Part shown: positions 28,901 through 37,680 of the stretch, piece after piece | Layout of the letters: each line of letters begins with the position of its first letter | How positions within the stretch are numbered: the first letter of the stretch is position 1 | Source: Methanospirillum hungatei JF-1 | Lineage (GTDB): Archaea; Halobacteriota; Methanomicrobia; Methanomicrobiales; Methanospirillaceae | Length of the DNA stretch: 64,000 bases | Reading direction: 5' to 3' | Assembly (NCBI RefSeq): GCF_000013445.1 | Contig: NC_007796.1 | Location: 2,268,936-2,332,935, forward strand | Notes under the pieces: generated by a model | The model's database searches: none | What the model was told of the DNA's origin: nothing | What the model saw: the letters and a program-made list of their open reading frames with translations, nothing else | Program-made: the position numbers and the translations under genes

Positions 28901-30477
28901 GAAAATAATTATATCTAAACTTATATTAATTTTTAGTACATAAAATTTAATACTTTATTTGCACTTAGTATTACCAGCTTGCTAACAGGGCACTACCCAA
29001 GAAAGCTGGATACCTTAGAAATTCTCGGAAGAGTGCGAAAGATCGAGATTGGGTGTGCCAAAAAATATATGCTTGTAGAGACCGTCCCTGTTTCAAGTCT
29101 GATTGATATCAGTAATGACTTAATCATTATTTTGAATGAAAAATGGGAGGTGCAATATATGAATAAATCTGCATTAATCTTTTTTCACCAGTCTGATAAA
29201 ACAGTGATTGGGAAAAGGATAGACTTTTTGCATTTGGAGATTTTTTCATCTCCTGAATTTATTCAGGGATTGAAAGAATTCTCTTTCCAAAAAGTTAAAA
29301 AAATGGAACTTGAAATCCATAAAAATGAACTCTCTCATTGGTATGAAATAACAATTATGAATATTTCAATTCGGCCGGGCTCTCTTTTTATTGCAGTAAT
29401 TGCATCGAATATAACGGAAACGGTAGTAACCAGAAGTAAAATAATGGAAAATGAGGCAATGTACCGATCACTATTTGAATATGCCCCTATTCCGATTAAT
29501 GAAGTTGATTTTTCTCAAATTAAACAATATTTTGATGAATTAAAGAAAATAGGCTTAGAAGATATCAGATTCTACTTGGATCAATATCCGGATGAATTGA
29601 TAAAATGTTGTAACCTTGTTAAGGTCCGACATATAAATATAAAAAGTAAGAATGATTATCTAATCACCGGGGGTGATTACTACAATGTCATGAAATATCT
29701 GACACCCCTATTCACAAAAGAAACAATGAATAATTTAAAAGAATTGTTTGTTTCCCTATATGAAGGCTTGGATTATTTTTATTTTCCTTCATCTGTTATT
29801 ACTTCAAATGGAAAATTTCGGTATTTCTCAAACTATGTTTCGGATGCATCACCAAACAATGATCTTTCGAGAATATATATATCTTATCTGGATGTAACCG
29901 AACAAAAAACCCTACAATTACAATTACTGCAAAATAATAAAGATCTCATCGGGGTAACCGAAGAAGTAATTGCCCATGATGCAGAAATTAAAATTCAGAT
30001 CGATGATCTGAAAAATCAACATGATGATGCTCAAAACCGGACTATTCTCTATACTCAACTATTAGATGCCACTCATATTCCTGTAATCATATTTGATTCA
30101 TCAATGATCATCACTTGGGCAAGTACTGAAATGGCTCGATTAATGGGATATTCAGATAATGATTTATATGGAAAAAATATCAGAATATTATTTCCGGATA
30201 CGAATGGGTTCAAACAATTCTATCAGTTTATTGTTCATAATGAATCTACCGGTAAATATGGTGAATTTTCAATCTTACATCAGTCCGGGATATCTTTACC
30301 GGTTCTGTGGCTTCATGTAGAAAATATTACATTATCTGATGGAAAAAAGACTTATGCGACAATAGTTCAAAAAATTAATTCATGAGACAATTGAGTATTC
30401 TCCAGTAAAAAATCCGAAGACCATTTCTGACAGTTAAATTTATAAAATGCAGAGAATCAGATTCATCTTGACTTCAA

Positions 30478-30684
30478 ATGGATCATTCAGTAAAAAATTT
30501 ATGGCAATACATTTCTCATCCGGAGAGCAATTTCAATTACTTCAGTTCTTTCAAGAAAGCCATTTCCGGGATCGAGAAAGAGATCTTCGTCATCGACATC
30601 CAGGATAGAAATCATATTCTCCTGAATAGTATCTCTTCAGGTTCATTATTGGGTCCGAATCAGATAATTCTTCTGATGATATGA
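30478..30684 (+). CDS. Small hypothetical protein, weak call
   Basis: 68 codons from ATG 30478. A TATA-like AAATTTATAAAA (30436-30447) lies 30 bp upstream, the right distance for a leaderless archaeal gene. The product starts MDHSVKNLWQYISHPESNFN, with no recognised family. It could be a truncated regulator, for example the start of a protein with an F-V-I-D-I-Q-D-R-N-H segment. The remaining gap (30386-30715) holds nothing else I can support. Confidence 0.35.
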   Translation: MDHSVKNLWQYISHPESNFNYFSSFKKAISGIEKEIFVIDIQDRNHILLNSISSGSLLGPNQIILLMI

Positions 30685-30715
30685 TTCAGATTTGACCTGA
30701 GTTCATCTGGCAGGG

Positions 30716-31081
30716 TTAGTCGCCATATACCTCATCAAGGTACTCCTGTAATTCCAAAAGTTGCTTTTCACGAAATTTCATGGCATTTAATTCATTCCTG
30801 ACCATCTCCAAGACCAGTGATGGATTCGCATGCCAGACCGGAGCACCTCTTCGGGGAGTCTCTTTTGTTACCAGACCCTCTGCTTCCAGCTCCTTTAAGT
30901 GAGATTTAACCGAACCTTGAAAAGAGAACTTGAATACATCCTTCATGAACTCCCTGATTTTTGGTTCTCTTACACCATCCGGAGAACCGGAAATAAAATA
31001 GAGTATCTCTCTTTTGGACAAATTTCTGGATAAATCACGCCATATCGTCCGGTGATGATGATCCTCTTCTCCCTGATTCAT
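30716..31081 (-). CDS. Winged-helix transcriptional regulator
   Basis: 121 residues. The central part is a winged HTH of the ArsR/PadR-like kind (LSKREILYFISGSPDGVREP, then VKSHLKELEAEGLVTKETPR RGAPVWHANPS with the wing). A C-terminal helix (about 95-121) may dimerise. The N-terminus is His/Glu-rich (GEEDHHHR). Its ATG overlaps the stop of the response-regulator gene by 4 bp (ATGA), so the two are translationally coupled and probably work together. Confidence 0.82.
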   Translation of the reverse strand: MNQGEEDHHHRTIWRDLSRNLSKREILYFISGSPDGVREPKIREFMKDVFKFSFQGSVKSHLKELEAEGLVTKETPRRGAPVWHANPSLVLEMVRNELNAMKFREKQLLELQEYLDEVYGD

Positions 31082-31563
31082 AGGTTCGTAATGATCAGAT
31101 CTAGATCCGTATTAGAACTTGTGGTTCCATATAAATCAGATTTGGTGATATTGTCGTATTTCTGAATGATCTCCTTTAACCGGGTGATATGCTGCTCTAT
31201 CGGGCCACATTTTGATATATAGTGAACATACTCTTGTTTGAAAATATCTGCAGATATTTCTTCATGGTTGTTAGAGGTATAAAGTATAAATGGTGTATTA
31301 ATTCCCTGGGAGCGGAGATGTAAAAGGAACTCAGCCCCATTCATATCAGGCATTTCATAATCGGATAATATTAAATCCATAGGATGGGTTTTTAAATATG
31401 AAATGGCATTTTTTGGGGATAAAAATGTCTGAACATCTATTGTTAGATCTCTCTCCAAAAAATGTTTCATGACATCAAGCATGAGATGATTGTCATCTAC
31501 ATAAATTAATGAAAGTTTCTCTCTATCCGAATATGATTTACCTATGCAGGGACGATTATGCAC
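31078..31563 (-). CDS. Response regulator receiver protein
   Basis: 161 residues with a single receiver domain: LSLIYVDDNHLMLDVMKHFL, phospho-acceptor Asp in DLILSDYEMPDMNG, Thr/Ser in FILYTSNNHEEI, and the Lys position in HYISKCGPIEQH. The start is GTG 31561-31563. A C-terminal tail of about 30 residues has no known domain. It is coupled to the downstream HTH gene and divergent from the kinase gene at 31658, with a 94-bp shared gap. The three genes probably form one signalling unit. Confidence 0.88.
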   Translation of the reverse strand: MHNRPCIGKSYSDREKLSLIYVDDNHLMLDVMKHFLERDLTIDVQTFLSPKNAISYLKTHPMDLILSDYEMPDMNGAEFLLHLRSQGINTPFILYTSNNHEEISADIFKQEYVHYISKCGPIEQHITRLKEIIQKYDNITKSDLYGTTSSNTDLDLIITNL

Positions 31564-31622
31564 AATGTGAGTTTTTCTTTAGTATACTTAAGACAGAGAA
31601 CAACGATAAGCTATAACGGGAG

Positions 31623-31631
31623 TTTTATATA
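31623..31631 (+). promoter_or_regulatory. TATA-type promoter of the HTH-PAS kinase gene
   Basis: TTTTATATA ends 26 bp before the ATG at 31658, the spacing expected for an archaeal TATA box with an almost leaderless transcript. Confidence 0.55.
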
Positions 31632-31657
31632 GTGATTCATGTAACTATTTTCTGACA

Positions 31658-33232
31658 ATGCAAAAAGAGAAGATTGAGATTCTTCGTAATACATTGCAGA
31701 ATGTCAAAAAGCCTCTTTCTATTGCAGAAATATCAAGGTTGTCTGAATTATCCCGAATTACTACGGCACGATATCTTGATCAGATGTACCTGTCAGGTCA
31801 GGTGAAGATGTTTGAGATTGGTAAGGCTAAAAAATTCATCCTGAGCTCTGAACAATATACACATAATCTCTATGATCTCTCTACTAATTTTGTATTGATT
31901 CTTGATCAAAACCTTCGTGTTGTATTTATCAATGAATCATACTTGAAAAAAATCAAGATTTTTAAGGACAATATTATTGGGAAGAGGATACAGTCATTAA
32001 ATCTGGACATCTTTTCTTCTCCGGAAATTCTATCATTGCTACATGAGTTTCGTGGTGAGGGTGTTGCGCAGCATCATGTTACTATTGAAATAAATGATGC
32101 ATCTCATGTGTATTCTGTTATAATTGCAAAAATTTCATTTTTAACAAATTTTCTCGCAACTGCCATCATTGCTCAGGATATTACCGAGAAATTCAAAAGT
32201 GATGAGAAACTCCATTTTTTAGCCTCAATGGTCTCTTCATCTGAAGATGCAATTATTGGTATTGATCTTCATGGAATTATCCGGTCCTGGAATGATGGTG
32301 CTCATAAGATATTTGGATATAAAAATGATGATGTAATTGGGAAAAGCATTTCCCTGATTTTTCCGCCTGAAAAAGAGGAGGAATATTTAGATCTTTTATA
32401 TAAAGTAATGGCAGGGGAATTAAGTGTTCTAAAAGGAACCTATCTGCTATCCAGAAATAATGTCGATACAGATATCTCGTACACGATCTCTCCTGTAACC
32501 GACGATAATGGAAATATTATCGGGTTATCAATTATTATCAGGGACATTACTGATTTAAATACGATACAAAAAGCATTAATCGTCTCCAAAAAAAAGATCA
32601 AGATTTTATCAGGCATTACACGACATGATATCCTGAATCAGCTTCAGGCACTTGATGCATTCTCTGACCTGATAAAGCCATCTCTAGTGAAAGAACCTCA
32701 GGCTTTAGAATACCTACGTCATATATCAACCTGTAGTAATAAAATCAGACAACAGATACAATTTACACGGGAATATGAGGAAATTGGTGATAGTGTTCCT
32801 ATATGGCAGCCTTTAGATATGGTGGTAAAGGCCGCAGCTATTGATTTTTTGCCAGAAACGATTGTTCTCAACCTTGAGATTACAGATTATGAATTATTTG
32901 CAGATCCCATGCTGATGCTCGTTTTCTATAATCTGATGGATAACTCAATTCGTCACGGGATTCATGTTACAAAGATCAACATCTCTCTCGTTGAAGATGT
33001 ATCTGGGATGGCTGTCCTTGTTTATGAAGACAATGGAATTGGCATTCCTGATTTATTGAAAAATCAAATCTTCGAAAAGGGATATGGCAAAAATAGTGGT
33101 CTTGGGTTATTTCTGGTCCGTGAGATTCTGGAAATCACAGGATTTGAGATTAAAGAGACTGGCAGGGAAAACGTTGGAGCACGATTTGAGATCACCATTC
33201 CTGCACGGGCATTCAGGAAGAATCGAACATGA
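31658..33232 (+). CDS. Histidine kinase with N-terminal HTH and two PAS domains
   Basis: 524 residues, no membrane helices. Residues 1-60 are a winged HTH (LSIAEISRLSELSRITTARY LDQM) followed by G-Q-V-K-M-F-E-I-G-K-A-K-K-F. PAS 1 spans about 68-175 (LILDQNLRVVFINESYL), PAS 2 about 185-305 (IIGIDLHGIIRSWNDGAHKI, ending IIRDITDLN). The kinase part has an H-box GITRHDILNQLQALDAFSDL, N-box FYNLMDNSIRHG, VYEDNGIGIP and GKNSGLGLFLVREIL. A DNA-binding domain on a sensor kinase is unusual; it may act directly as a regulator. The split gene at 27787 shares the HTH-PAS part. Confidence 0.92.
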   Translation: MQKEKIEILRNTLQNVKKPLSIAEISRLSELSRITTARYLDQMYLSGQVKMFEIGKAKKFILSSEQYTHNLYDLSTNFVLILDQNLRVVFINESYLKKIKIFKDNIIGKRIQSLNLDIFSSPEILSLLHEFRGEGVAQHHVTIEINDASHVYSVIIAKISFLTNFLATAIIAQDITEKFKSDEKLHFLASMVSSSEDAIIGIDLHGIIRSWNDGAHKIFGYKNDDVIGKSISLIFPPEKEEEYLDLLYKVMAGELSVLKGTYLLSRNNVDTDISYTISPVTDDNGNIIGLSIIIRDITDLNTIQKALIVSKKKIKILSGITRHDILNQLQALDAFSDLIKPSLVKEPQALEYLRHISTCSNKIRQQIQFTREYEEIGDSVPIWQPLDMVVKAAAIDFLPETIVLNLEITDYELFADPMLMLVFYNLMDNSIRHGIHVTKINISLVEDVSGMAVLVYEDNGIGIPDLLKNQIFEKGYGKNSGLGLFLVREILEITGFEIKETGRENVGARFEITIPARAFRKNRT

Positions 33233-33260
33233 ATAGTGTAATTATCGTACTGGTATTCTC

Positions 33261-33602
33261 ATGGTAATAGAACTTTTATCCTATGATGTCAGTCCTATCA
33301 ACAATCTCCTGAAAATAGTGATTACAATCGGGTTTGCATTGGCAACCTTCATCCTATTTCAGTGTCAAAAAAGATATGGCGGATTATTGCATCAGATATC
33401 CATTCTGCTTTTCATATCCGCTATTGCTGCAACATTCTCCTCCTATTTTAGATTCCAGGGTGACTTTTATACTTCCTATAAGTGGGGAGAGAGTATTGTC
33501 GGCTTGATTTTTATTGTCCTGTCCCTTATTATTGCATTAATCATCCGAAAAAAAATCCAGGCCATTGTCCATCTTTTTGAAGAAACTAAGGGTTCAGAAT
33601 GA
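33261..33602 (+). CDS. Small three-helix membrane protein, paralogue of the next gene
   Basis: 113 residues. Hydrophobic segments lie at about 18-35 (LKIVITIGFALATFILFQ), 45-62 and 78-97 (ESIVGLIFIVLSLIIALIIR). It shares a pattern with the product of 33599-33937: an N-terminal S-P-x-N-x-L-L-K-I-V-I, a central F-R-x-x-G/F and a K-W-x-x-S/E segment. It lies 28 bp after the kinase gene, same strand. Membrane partner or signal-output protein for the soluble kinase is a guess. Confidence 0.75.
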   Translation: MVIELLSYDVSPINNLLKIVITIGFALATFILFQCQKRYGGLLHQISILLFISAIAATFSSYFRFQGDFYTSYKWGESIVGLIFIVLSLIIALIIRKKIQAIVHLFEETKGSE

Positions 33603-33937
33603 TAGATTTAGAATTTATGGACTATTCAACTAGTCCATTCAACCCTCTATTAAAAATAGTCATCTTCATTTTTTTTTGTGTAACAGTTGTGGTATATTAT
33701 GATGCCAGGAGAACAATTGGTGGGGAAATCCGTAAAATAATAGATTTACTTCTCATATTTTCCCTCTTTATGGCTCTCGGTTCCTTCTTCAGATACTTTG
33801 GTCATGGCACTGATTTTGGTTTTAATTCAGATTATTCATTAAAGTGGTTCCAGAGTATTGCGTATCTGTGTGCTACACTCTGTTTTATTTACGCTTGTGT
33901 GAAACTGAAAACTTTGTTCCGGAGGAGATATGAGTAA
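33599..33937 (+). CDS. Small three-helix membrane protein, paralogue of the previous gene
   Basis: 112 residues, starting 4 bp inside the preceding gene (ATGA overlap). It has hydrophobic segments at about 18-36, 46-65 and 84-103, with F-N-P-L-L-K-I-V-I at the N-terminus and a basic tail KLKTLFRRRYE. It appears to be a diverged copy of the 33261 gene. No family is recognised. Confidence 0.75.
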   Translation: MIDLEFMDYSTSPFNPLLKIVIFIFFCVTVVVYYDARRTIGGEIRKIIDLLLIFSLFMALGSFFRYFGHGTDFGFNSDYSLKWFQSIAYLCATLCFIYACVKLKTLFRRRYE

Positions 33938-34157
33938 TATTCATGATGAAATTATTGACATTCTCACTCCAATAATCGGATTCGGTCTTGCCCGTACTGC
34001 CGTTTCTACACAATGTAAAAAGATGGGTATTCTCCCGGAAGAGTTATCAGAAAAAAATATTCTGGAATTTTCAGAAAGATTTGAGAAAGTCCTGGTAATT
34101 TTTGCAGGAGATGAGGTTGCCTTGACTATCACTCATCAGATAAAATCTCTGAAATAA
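33930..34157 (+). CDS. Small soluble protein in the kinase operon
   Basis: 75 residues overlapping the preceding gene by 8 bp. It is mostly alpha-helical by eye: IIDILTPIIGFGLARTAVST and LSEKNILEFSERFEKVLVIF. No known domain. It resembles, only loosely, small methanogen proteins found near PAS kinases. Tight overlap puts it in the 31658-34157 operon, so a role in that signalling pathway is likely but unproven. Confidence 0.72.
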   Translation: MSNIHDEIIDILTPIIGFGLARTAVSTQCKKMGILPEELSEKNILEFSERFEKVLVIFAGDEVALTITHQIKSLK

Positions 34158-34205
34158 TAAATTATCATAAGAAGATATAAGATACTGGAAGATATCTATC
34201 TTTAT

Positions 34206-35375
34206 CTATCTGATTAAAGATATCTGGACTCTTTCCCCTTTTCTATACCCGTTGCTCCACTCCGGAAGATGGAGTATGCCGTCTGCACTGATGCCGGTTA
34301 TGTATCCAAATTCCCATTCAAGAGGGAAAATACGTATAACGCCATCTTCATATCGCGTTCTGACAAGATAAAAGAGATCATATCCAAAGAAAGGCTCAAT
34401 ATCCCGGGTTATCTCTCCGATGACATGTTTTTTCGGAGGTATGGGAACTCCCCAGGATTTGAGCAGTGGGAATACAAACTGGAAGAAGGATAATAAACAG
34501 GCGGCAGGAGAACCTGGCATGCCAAGAACTGGTTTTCCCATTACAGAACCACAGAGCACCGGCTTTCCCGGCTCCATGGCTACACCGTGAAAAAGAAGGT
34601 TCCCGGCCTTTTCTATGGCATCAACAGAATAATCCTTTGTGCCGGCAGAAGTTCCCCCTAAAACAAGAACGATATCACAAGTATCACATGCAGAGAGTAT
34701 CCGGGATGCAATAAGATCAGGTTCATCAGGTGTTATTGGAAACCCTTCGGTGAGTACGCCAAATCCCTGAAGATATCCGGATATCATTATCGTGTTTGTA
34801 TCAACGATCTCACCAGGGTGTGGTTCCTTTTTCGATGGAATTATCTCATCCCCCGTGGCAATCATCCCAACCTTCCAGTGCCTTACCGCGACGTCCTTTA
34901 CACCGAAATGAATCAGTGCTGCAATATCATACGGGGTCAGTACATGATCTGCCTGCATAATTATCTGACCCTTTTCAGCTTCTGATCCTTTCGGTATGAT
35001 ATGCTGACGGGGAGAGATCGGTTTTGAGATCAGGTACTGGCCTTTTTCAGTTTTTCGAACCTCTTCAGGGGAGATGATCGTGTCATAATCATCAGGTACA
35101 GGAAGGCCGATATTTACGGAAATCCCGGAAACTTCACGGAGGTGCTCATTCGATGCCCCCCTCGTCTCTTTGCTTTTCAGAGCGATTCCATCCATTCCTG
35201 CAAGGGTGACCGGAGGGATGGTCCTGAATATACTGACGGGATCTGCAAGGGTATACCCAAGAGCATTTTTTACCGGAATGAACCTGCTTTTTGTTTGATT
35301 TTTAAATGAGGATAAAATAAGTTTTTGGGCTTCCTTCATTGAGATCAGGCTATCCGGCGAAATTATTCGGGGCAT
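34206..35375 (-). CDS. moeA: Molybdopterin molybdotransferase MoeA
   Basis: 389 residues, full length. It links Mo or W to the pterin cofactor used by formate dehydrogenase and formylmethanofuran dehydrogenase. Landmarks: an N-terminal M-K-E-A-Q-K-L-I-L helix, TIPPVTLAGMDGIALKS, V-G-M-I-A-T-G-D-E-I-I-P, GEIVDTNTIMISGYLQGFGV, VLVLGGTSAGTKDYSVDAIE, GVAMEPGKPVLCGSVMGKPV LGMPGSPAACLLSF and a domain IV tail. The start is ATG 35373-35375. It is convergent with the kinase operon. Compare the moeA remnant at 249-887, which keeps only the central domain. Confidence 0.94.
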   Translation of the reverse strand: MPRIISPDSLISMKEAQKLILSSFKNQTKSRFIPVKNALGYTLADPVSIFRTIPPVTLAGMDGIALKSKETRGASNEHLREVSGISVNIGLPVPDDYDTIISPEEVRKTEKGQYLISKPISPRQHIIPKGSEAEKGQIIMQADHVLTPYDIAALIHFGVKDVAVRHWKVGMIATGDEIIPSKKEPHPGEIVDTNTIMISGYLQGFGVLTEGFPITPDEPDLIASRILSACDTCDIVLVLGGTSAGTKDYSVDAIEKAGNLLFHGVAMEPGKPVLCGSVMGKPVLGMPGSPAACLLSFFQFVFPLLKSWGVPIPPKKHVIGEITRDIEPFFGYDLFYLVRTRYEDGVIRIFPLEWEFGYITGISADGILHLPEWSNGYRKGERVQISLIR

Positions 35376-35835
35376 ATTCTAATCCAAAAGTTATAATTAA
35401 TCTATTGACAAACATAAAAAAGTAGCTGATTGCTGGAATAATGTGAGAAGAGACGGGATGATGTATCCAGGTCATCATTGATACGCCAATATCGATACCT
35501 AAGTTCCTGAAACCGATTTGTCTCTCTGAAAAATCTAATATTCATAAATTTAAGCATACACCTGCATATCATAGTGTTGTGATTCTCATGCCTTGAATAC
35601 CGTCTTTGATGAATCGAAAAAATACCAAACTCTGTTCACTCCATACACTTTAGCGATAAGAAACCGGTTTACCATATTGCAGAACGTTTTGTGTATCCAA
35701 TACTGTCTGCTTTCTATCAGGGCGATAGCCATAAATTCTGAACATTCCTTCACTATGTGAGGAGTCAGCGCCCATGTGTTATACAGGGACTTGAAGATTC
35801 ACTGCTCACAGAATTCAACAGATATAGGAGTTTTC
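35376..35835. other. Non-coding gap between moeA and a binding-protein gene
   Basis: 460 bp without a supported gene. AT-rich stretches near 35375-35410 could be the moeA promoter (read leftward), and the 3' end holds the ribosome site ATAGGAG (35824-35830) for the gene at 35836. No repeats were noticed. Confidence 0.5.
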
Positions 35836-37083
35836 ATGGGGTTAAATGCGAAAATTGGTTCAGTTATGGTAGTACTACTCTGCATCTGGTGTGTTTCAGC
35901 TCACCAGGAGATTATCATCGGCACAATAATCGATGAACAAGGAGACTGTGCTTCATATGCAGCGGGAGTAGAAGCGGCAATAGATCTTGCGGTTTCAGAT
36001 TTAAATGACAGTTATGCGAAATCAGGCCTGGATACCACAGTCACGATAATAAAATCTACCTCCAACGGGACACGGGAGAGTGCTGCACAGGCAGCTGAAG
36101 ACCTAATCAGTCAGGGTGCCAGGGTAATAGTCGGTCCTTCTTCTTCAGAAGAAGTATCCGGCGTTCTCCCAATCCTCACTAGTACAGGGATATTCTCGGT
36201 AAATCCATCGTCATCGAGAGCCCTCTCTCTCCCCGGCGATCCGATGGTAAGATTATGTCCTGATGATTCAAACCTGATGAAAGCGGTATTAAGATATCAC
36301 CAGATGAACCCGCAGGACTCTCAAAGAACAATGATCGTGATTCTTGCACGGGAAGATCTCTATGGTAAGGTATTGAGCGATATGTTCTCATCATCTGAGC
36401 AGATGGCAGATCCTGTTACCTACCCGGCTCATACCCGCGACTTTACCCAGGCCCTGAAAACTCTTGATTCAATTGTAGATCCGATGATTGCGGAGGTCGG
36501 AGAGAGGAATGTTACCATCATCGTCGTCTCCCTGGATGAGACGGGTGATCTTCTGGCACAGGCATCCGCCTATCCAGGCCTTGACAAAGCACGGTGGGAA
36601 GGTATGGATGGTGCAGCACTTCATACAACCATCCTGGAGAATGAAACCGCTGCAGCGTTTGCTTATAAAACCGGATTCACCGCTCTTTCATTTAATATCG
36701 CTCAGCCGCCGGTATCAGATTATTGGCGGGTTTTTGATGCAGTAAAAGATGCAAAAGGGGGGAAGGTCCCCTGTATCTATGAGATCCTTGCATATGATCA
36801 GACCCTAATGGCTGCATGGATAGAACAGAATAACCCTAAAAATCCTGAAGAGATGCTCTATATCGCTGATAATTATGGGAAGTATTCCTATGCTGCAACG
36901 GGTTGGCTGAAACTCAATGAAAACAGTGACCGGGAGTTTGGGGATTATTATTTTTACACAGTGGATAAATCCGAAGATGGATATTACTGGAAGCCGGTCT
37001 ATGTATACAAGTATGAAAGTGATACTATTCAATCCCTGAATGGTATCAACAATACGTTCATGGAACGATTTTTGGAGAAATAA
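35836..37083 (+). CDS. Periplasmic ligand-binding protein, amino-acid ABC type (LivJ-like)
   Basis: About 415 residues. A signal peptide (KIGSVMVVLLCIWCVSA) precedes a type I periplasmic binding fold: EIIIGTIIDEQGDCASYAAG, VEAAIDLAVSDLNDSY, SQGARVIVGPSSSEEVSGVL, then VTYPAHTRDFTQALKTLDSI. The frame opens 20 codons earlier, but ATG 35836 has the ribosome site ATAGGAG and starts the signal peptide. No permease or ATPase gene is adjacent, so it may serve as an orphan receptor rather than a transporter component. A T-rich stretch (37112-37118) follows as a likely terminator. Confidence 0.87.
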   Translation: MGLNAKIGSVMVVLLCIWCVSAHQEIIIGTIIDEQGDCASYAAGVEAAIDLAVSDLNDSYAKSGLDTTVTIIKSTSNGTRESAAQAAEDLISQGARVIVGPSSSEEVSGVLPILTSTGIFSVNPSSSRALSLPGDPMVRLCPDDSNLMKAVLRYHQMNPQDSQRTMIVILAREDLYGKVLSDMFSSSEQMADPVTYPAHTRDFTQALKTLDSIVDPMIAEVGERNVTIIVVSLDETGDLLAQASAYPGLDKARWEGMDGAALHTTILENETAAAFAYKTGFTALSFNIAQPPVSDYWRVFDAVKDAKGGKVPCIYEILAYDQTLMAAWIEQNNPKNPEEMLYIADNYGKYSYAATGWLKLNENSDREFGDYYFYTVDKSEDGYYWKPVYVYKYESDTIQSLNGINNTFMERFLEK

Positions 37084-37111
37084 ACCTCCTTTTTCTCAAT
37101 AGCGATAACCC

Positions 37112-37118
37112 TTTTTTT
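37112..37118 (+). terminator. T-run after the binding-protein gene
   Basis: Seven T residues follow 28 bp after the stop codon at 37081-37083, with an earlier T-rich patch TCCTTTTTCTC at 37088-37098. Archaeal transcription commonly ends at such runs. Confidence 0.4.
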
Positions 37119-37194
37119 ACATGAAAACCCCGTGGTTTCGATCCCTCGATAATATTCATATACCCTTATGACATCTATACGTGTGTGAGCAATC

Positions 37195-37650
37195 ATGTTC
37201 TGTCATCAGTGTGGAGCTGAAGTATCTGAGGGGAGCAAATTCTGTGAATCTTGTGGAGCACAGGTCAACCAGGATTTTGAATACAAATACGAAGAAAAAC
37301 AAACCGGGCAGAAAACCCACTATACCTTATCTGAAAACCAGAAGAATCCCACCCTTGCTGCCATCGCAAGTTTTCTCTGGTCCGGGATGGGGCAGGTCTA
37401 TAACGGAAACCTGTTCAAGGGGTTTGCCTTTCTCATTGGTGCTCTGATTGGATCAATGATATTTCTTATACCAGGTATCATCATCTGGATCTTCGGGATT
37501 TACGATGCATATAATACTGCGAACCAGATGAATCGTGGAGAAATTCCCTATGTGGAACACAGCATGGGCCAGATCATCATATTTGTTCTGGCAACGCTTG
37601 CATTAATTGTGATATTCTTCATATTTGGCCTTGCCATCGCAGGATTCTGA
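37195..37650 (+). CDS. Zinc-ribbon TM2-domain membrane protein
   Basis: 151 residues. The N-terminus is a zinc ribbon, MFCHQCGAEVSEGSKFCESC GAQV. After a polar linker a TM2-like domain follows (NPTLAAIASFLWSGMGQVYN, then two hydrophobic helices and the IWIFGIYDAYNTANQMNRGE signature), with a last helix IIIFVLATLALIVIFFIFGL. TM2 domains are small membrane modules of unknown biochemical role. It is the first of a run of six same-strand genes to 45166. The gap to the next gene is 30 bp. Confidence 0.87.
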   Translation: MFCHQCGAEVSEGSKFCESCGAQVNQDFEYKYEEKQTGQKTHYTLSENQKNPTLAAIASFLWSGMGQVYNGNLFKGFAFLIGALIGSMIFLIPGIIIWIFGIYDAYNTANQMNRGEIPYVEHSMGQIIIFVLATLALIVIFFIFGLAIAGF

Positions 37651-37680
37651 AACGTGAAATCGCAAAGGGGTGGTGATCGT

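Larger units (their letters stand above)
27900..28998 (-). mobile_element. IS1-type insertion sequence, complete, 1,099 bp
   Basis: Ends: GGGTACTGGCCTCC at the left and GGGTAGTGCCCTGT read inward from the right. A 6-bp direct repeat AAGAAA flanks it (27894-27899 and 28999-29004). Deleting the element and one repeat rejoins V-A-R-K-L-D-T in frame, which confirms the borders. It carries two overlapping frames, read leftward, that together make an IS1-family transposase by -1 frameshift. Confidence 0.9.
27787..30385 (+). pseudogene. HTH-PAS sensory regulator split by an IS1-type element
   Basis: Codons from ATG 27787 give an N-terminal winged HTH (I-K-N-I-A-E-I-S-G-I-N-R-H-T-V-A-R) and then the frame meets an IS at 27900. 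After the element the same protein resumes at 29005 with K-L-D-T-L-E-I-L-G-R-V-R-K-I-E-I-G. Removing the IS and one 6-bp duplication restores a 498-codon frame including the stop. The domains would be HTH (1-60), PAS (about 70-175), a middle segment and a C-terminal PAS (YTQLLDATHIPVIIFDSSMI). The layout parallels the first two-thirds of the kinase at 31658-33232, but there is no kinase domain. The 3' fragment has an internal open frame from 28979 and could give a protein without the HTH. Confidence 0.85.
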
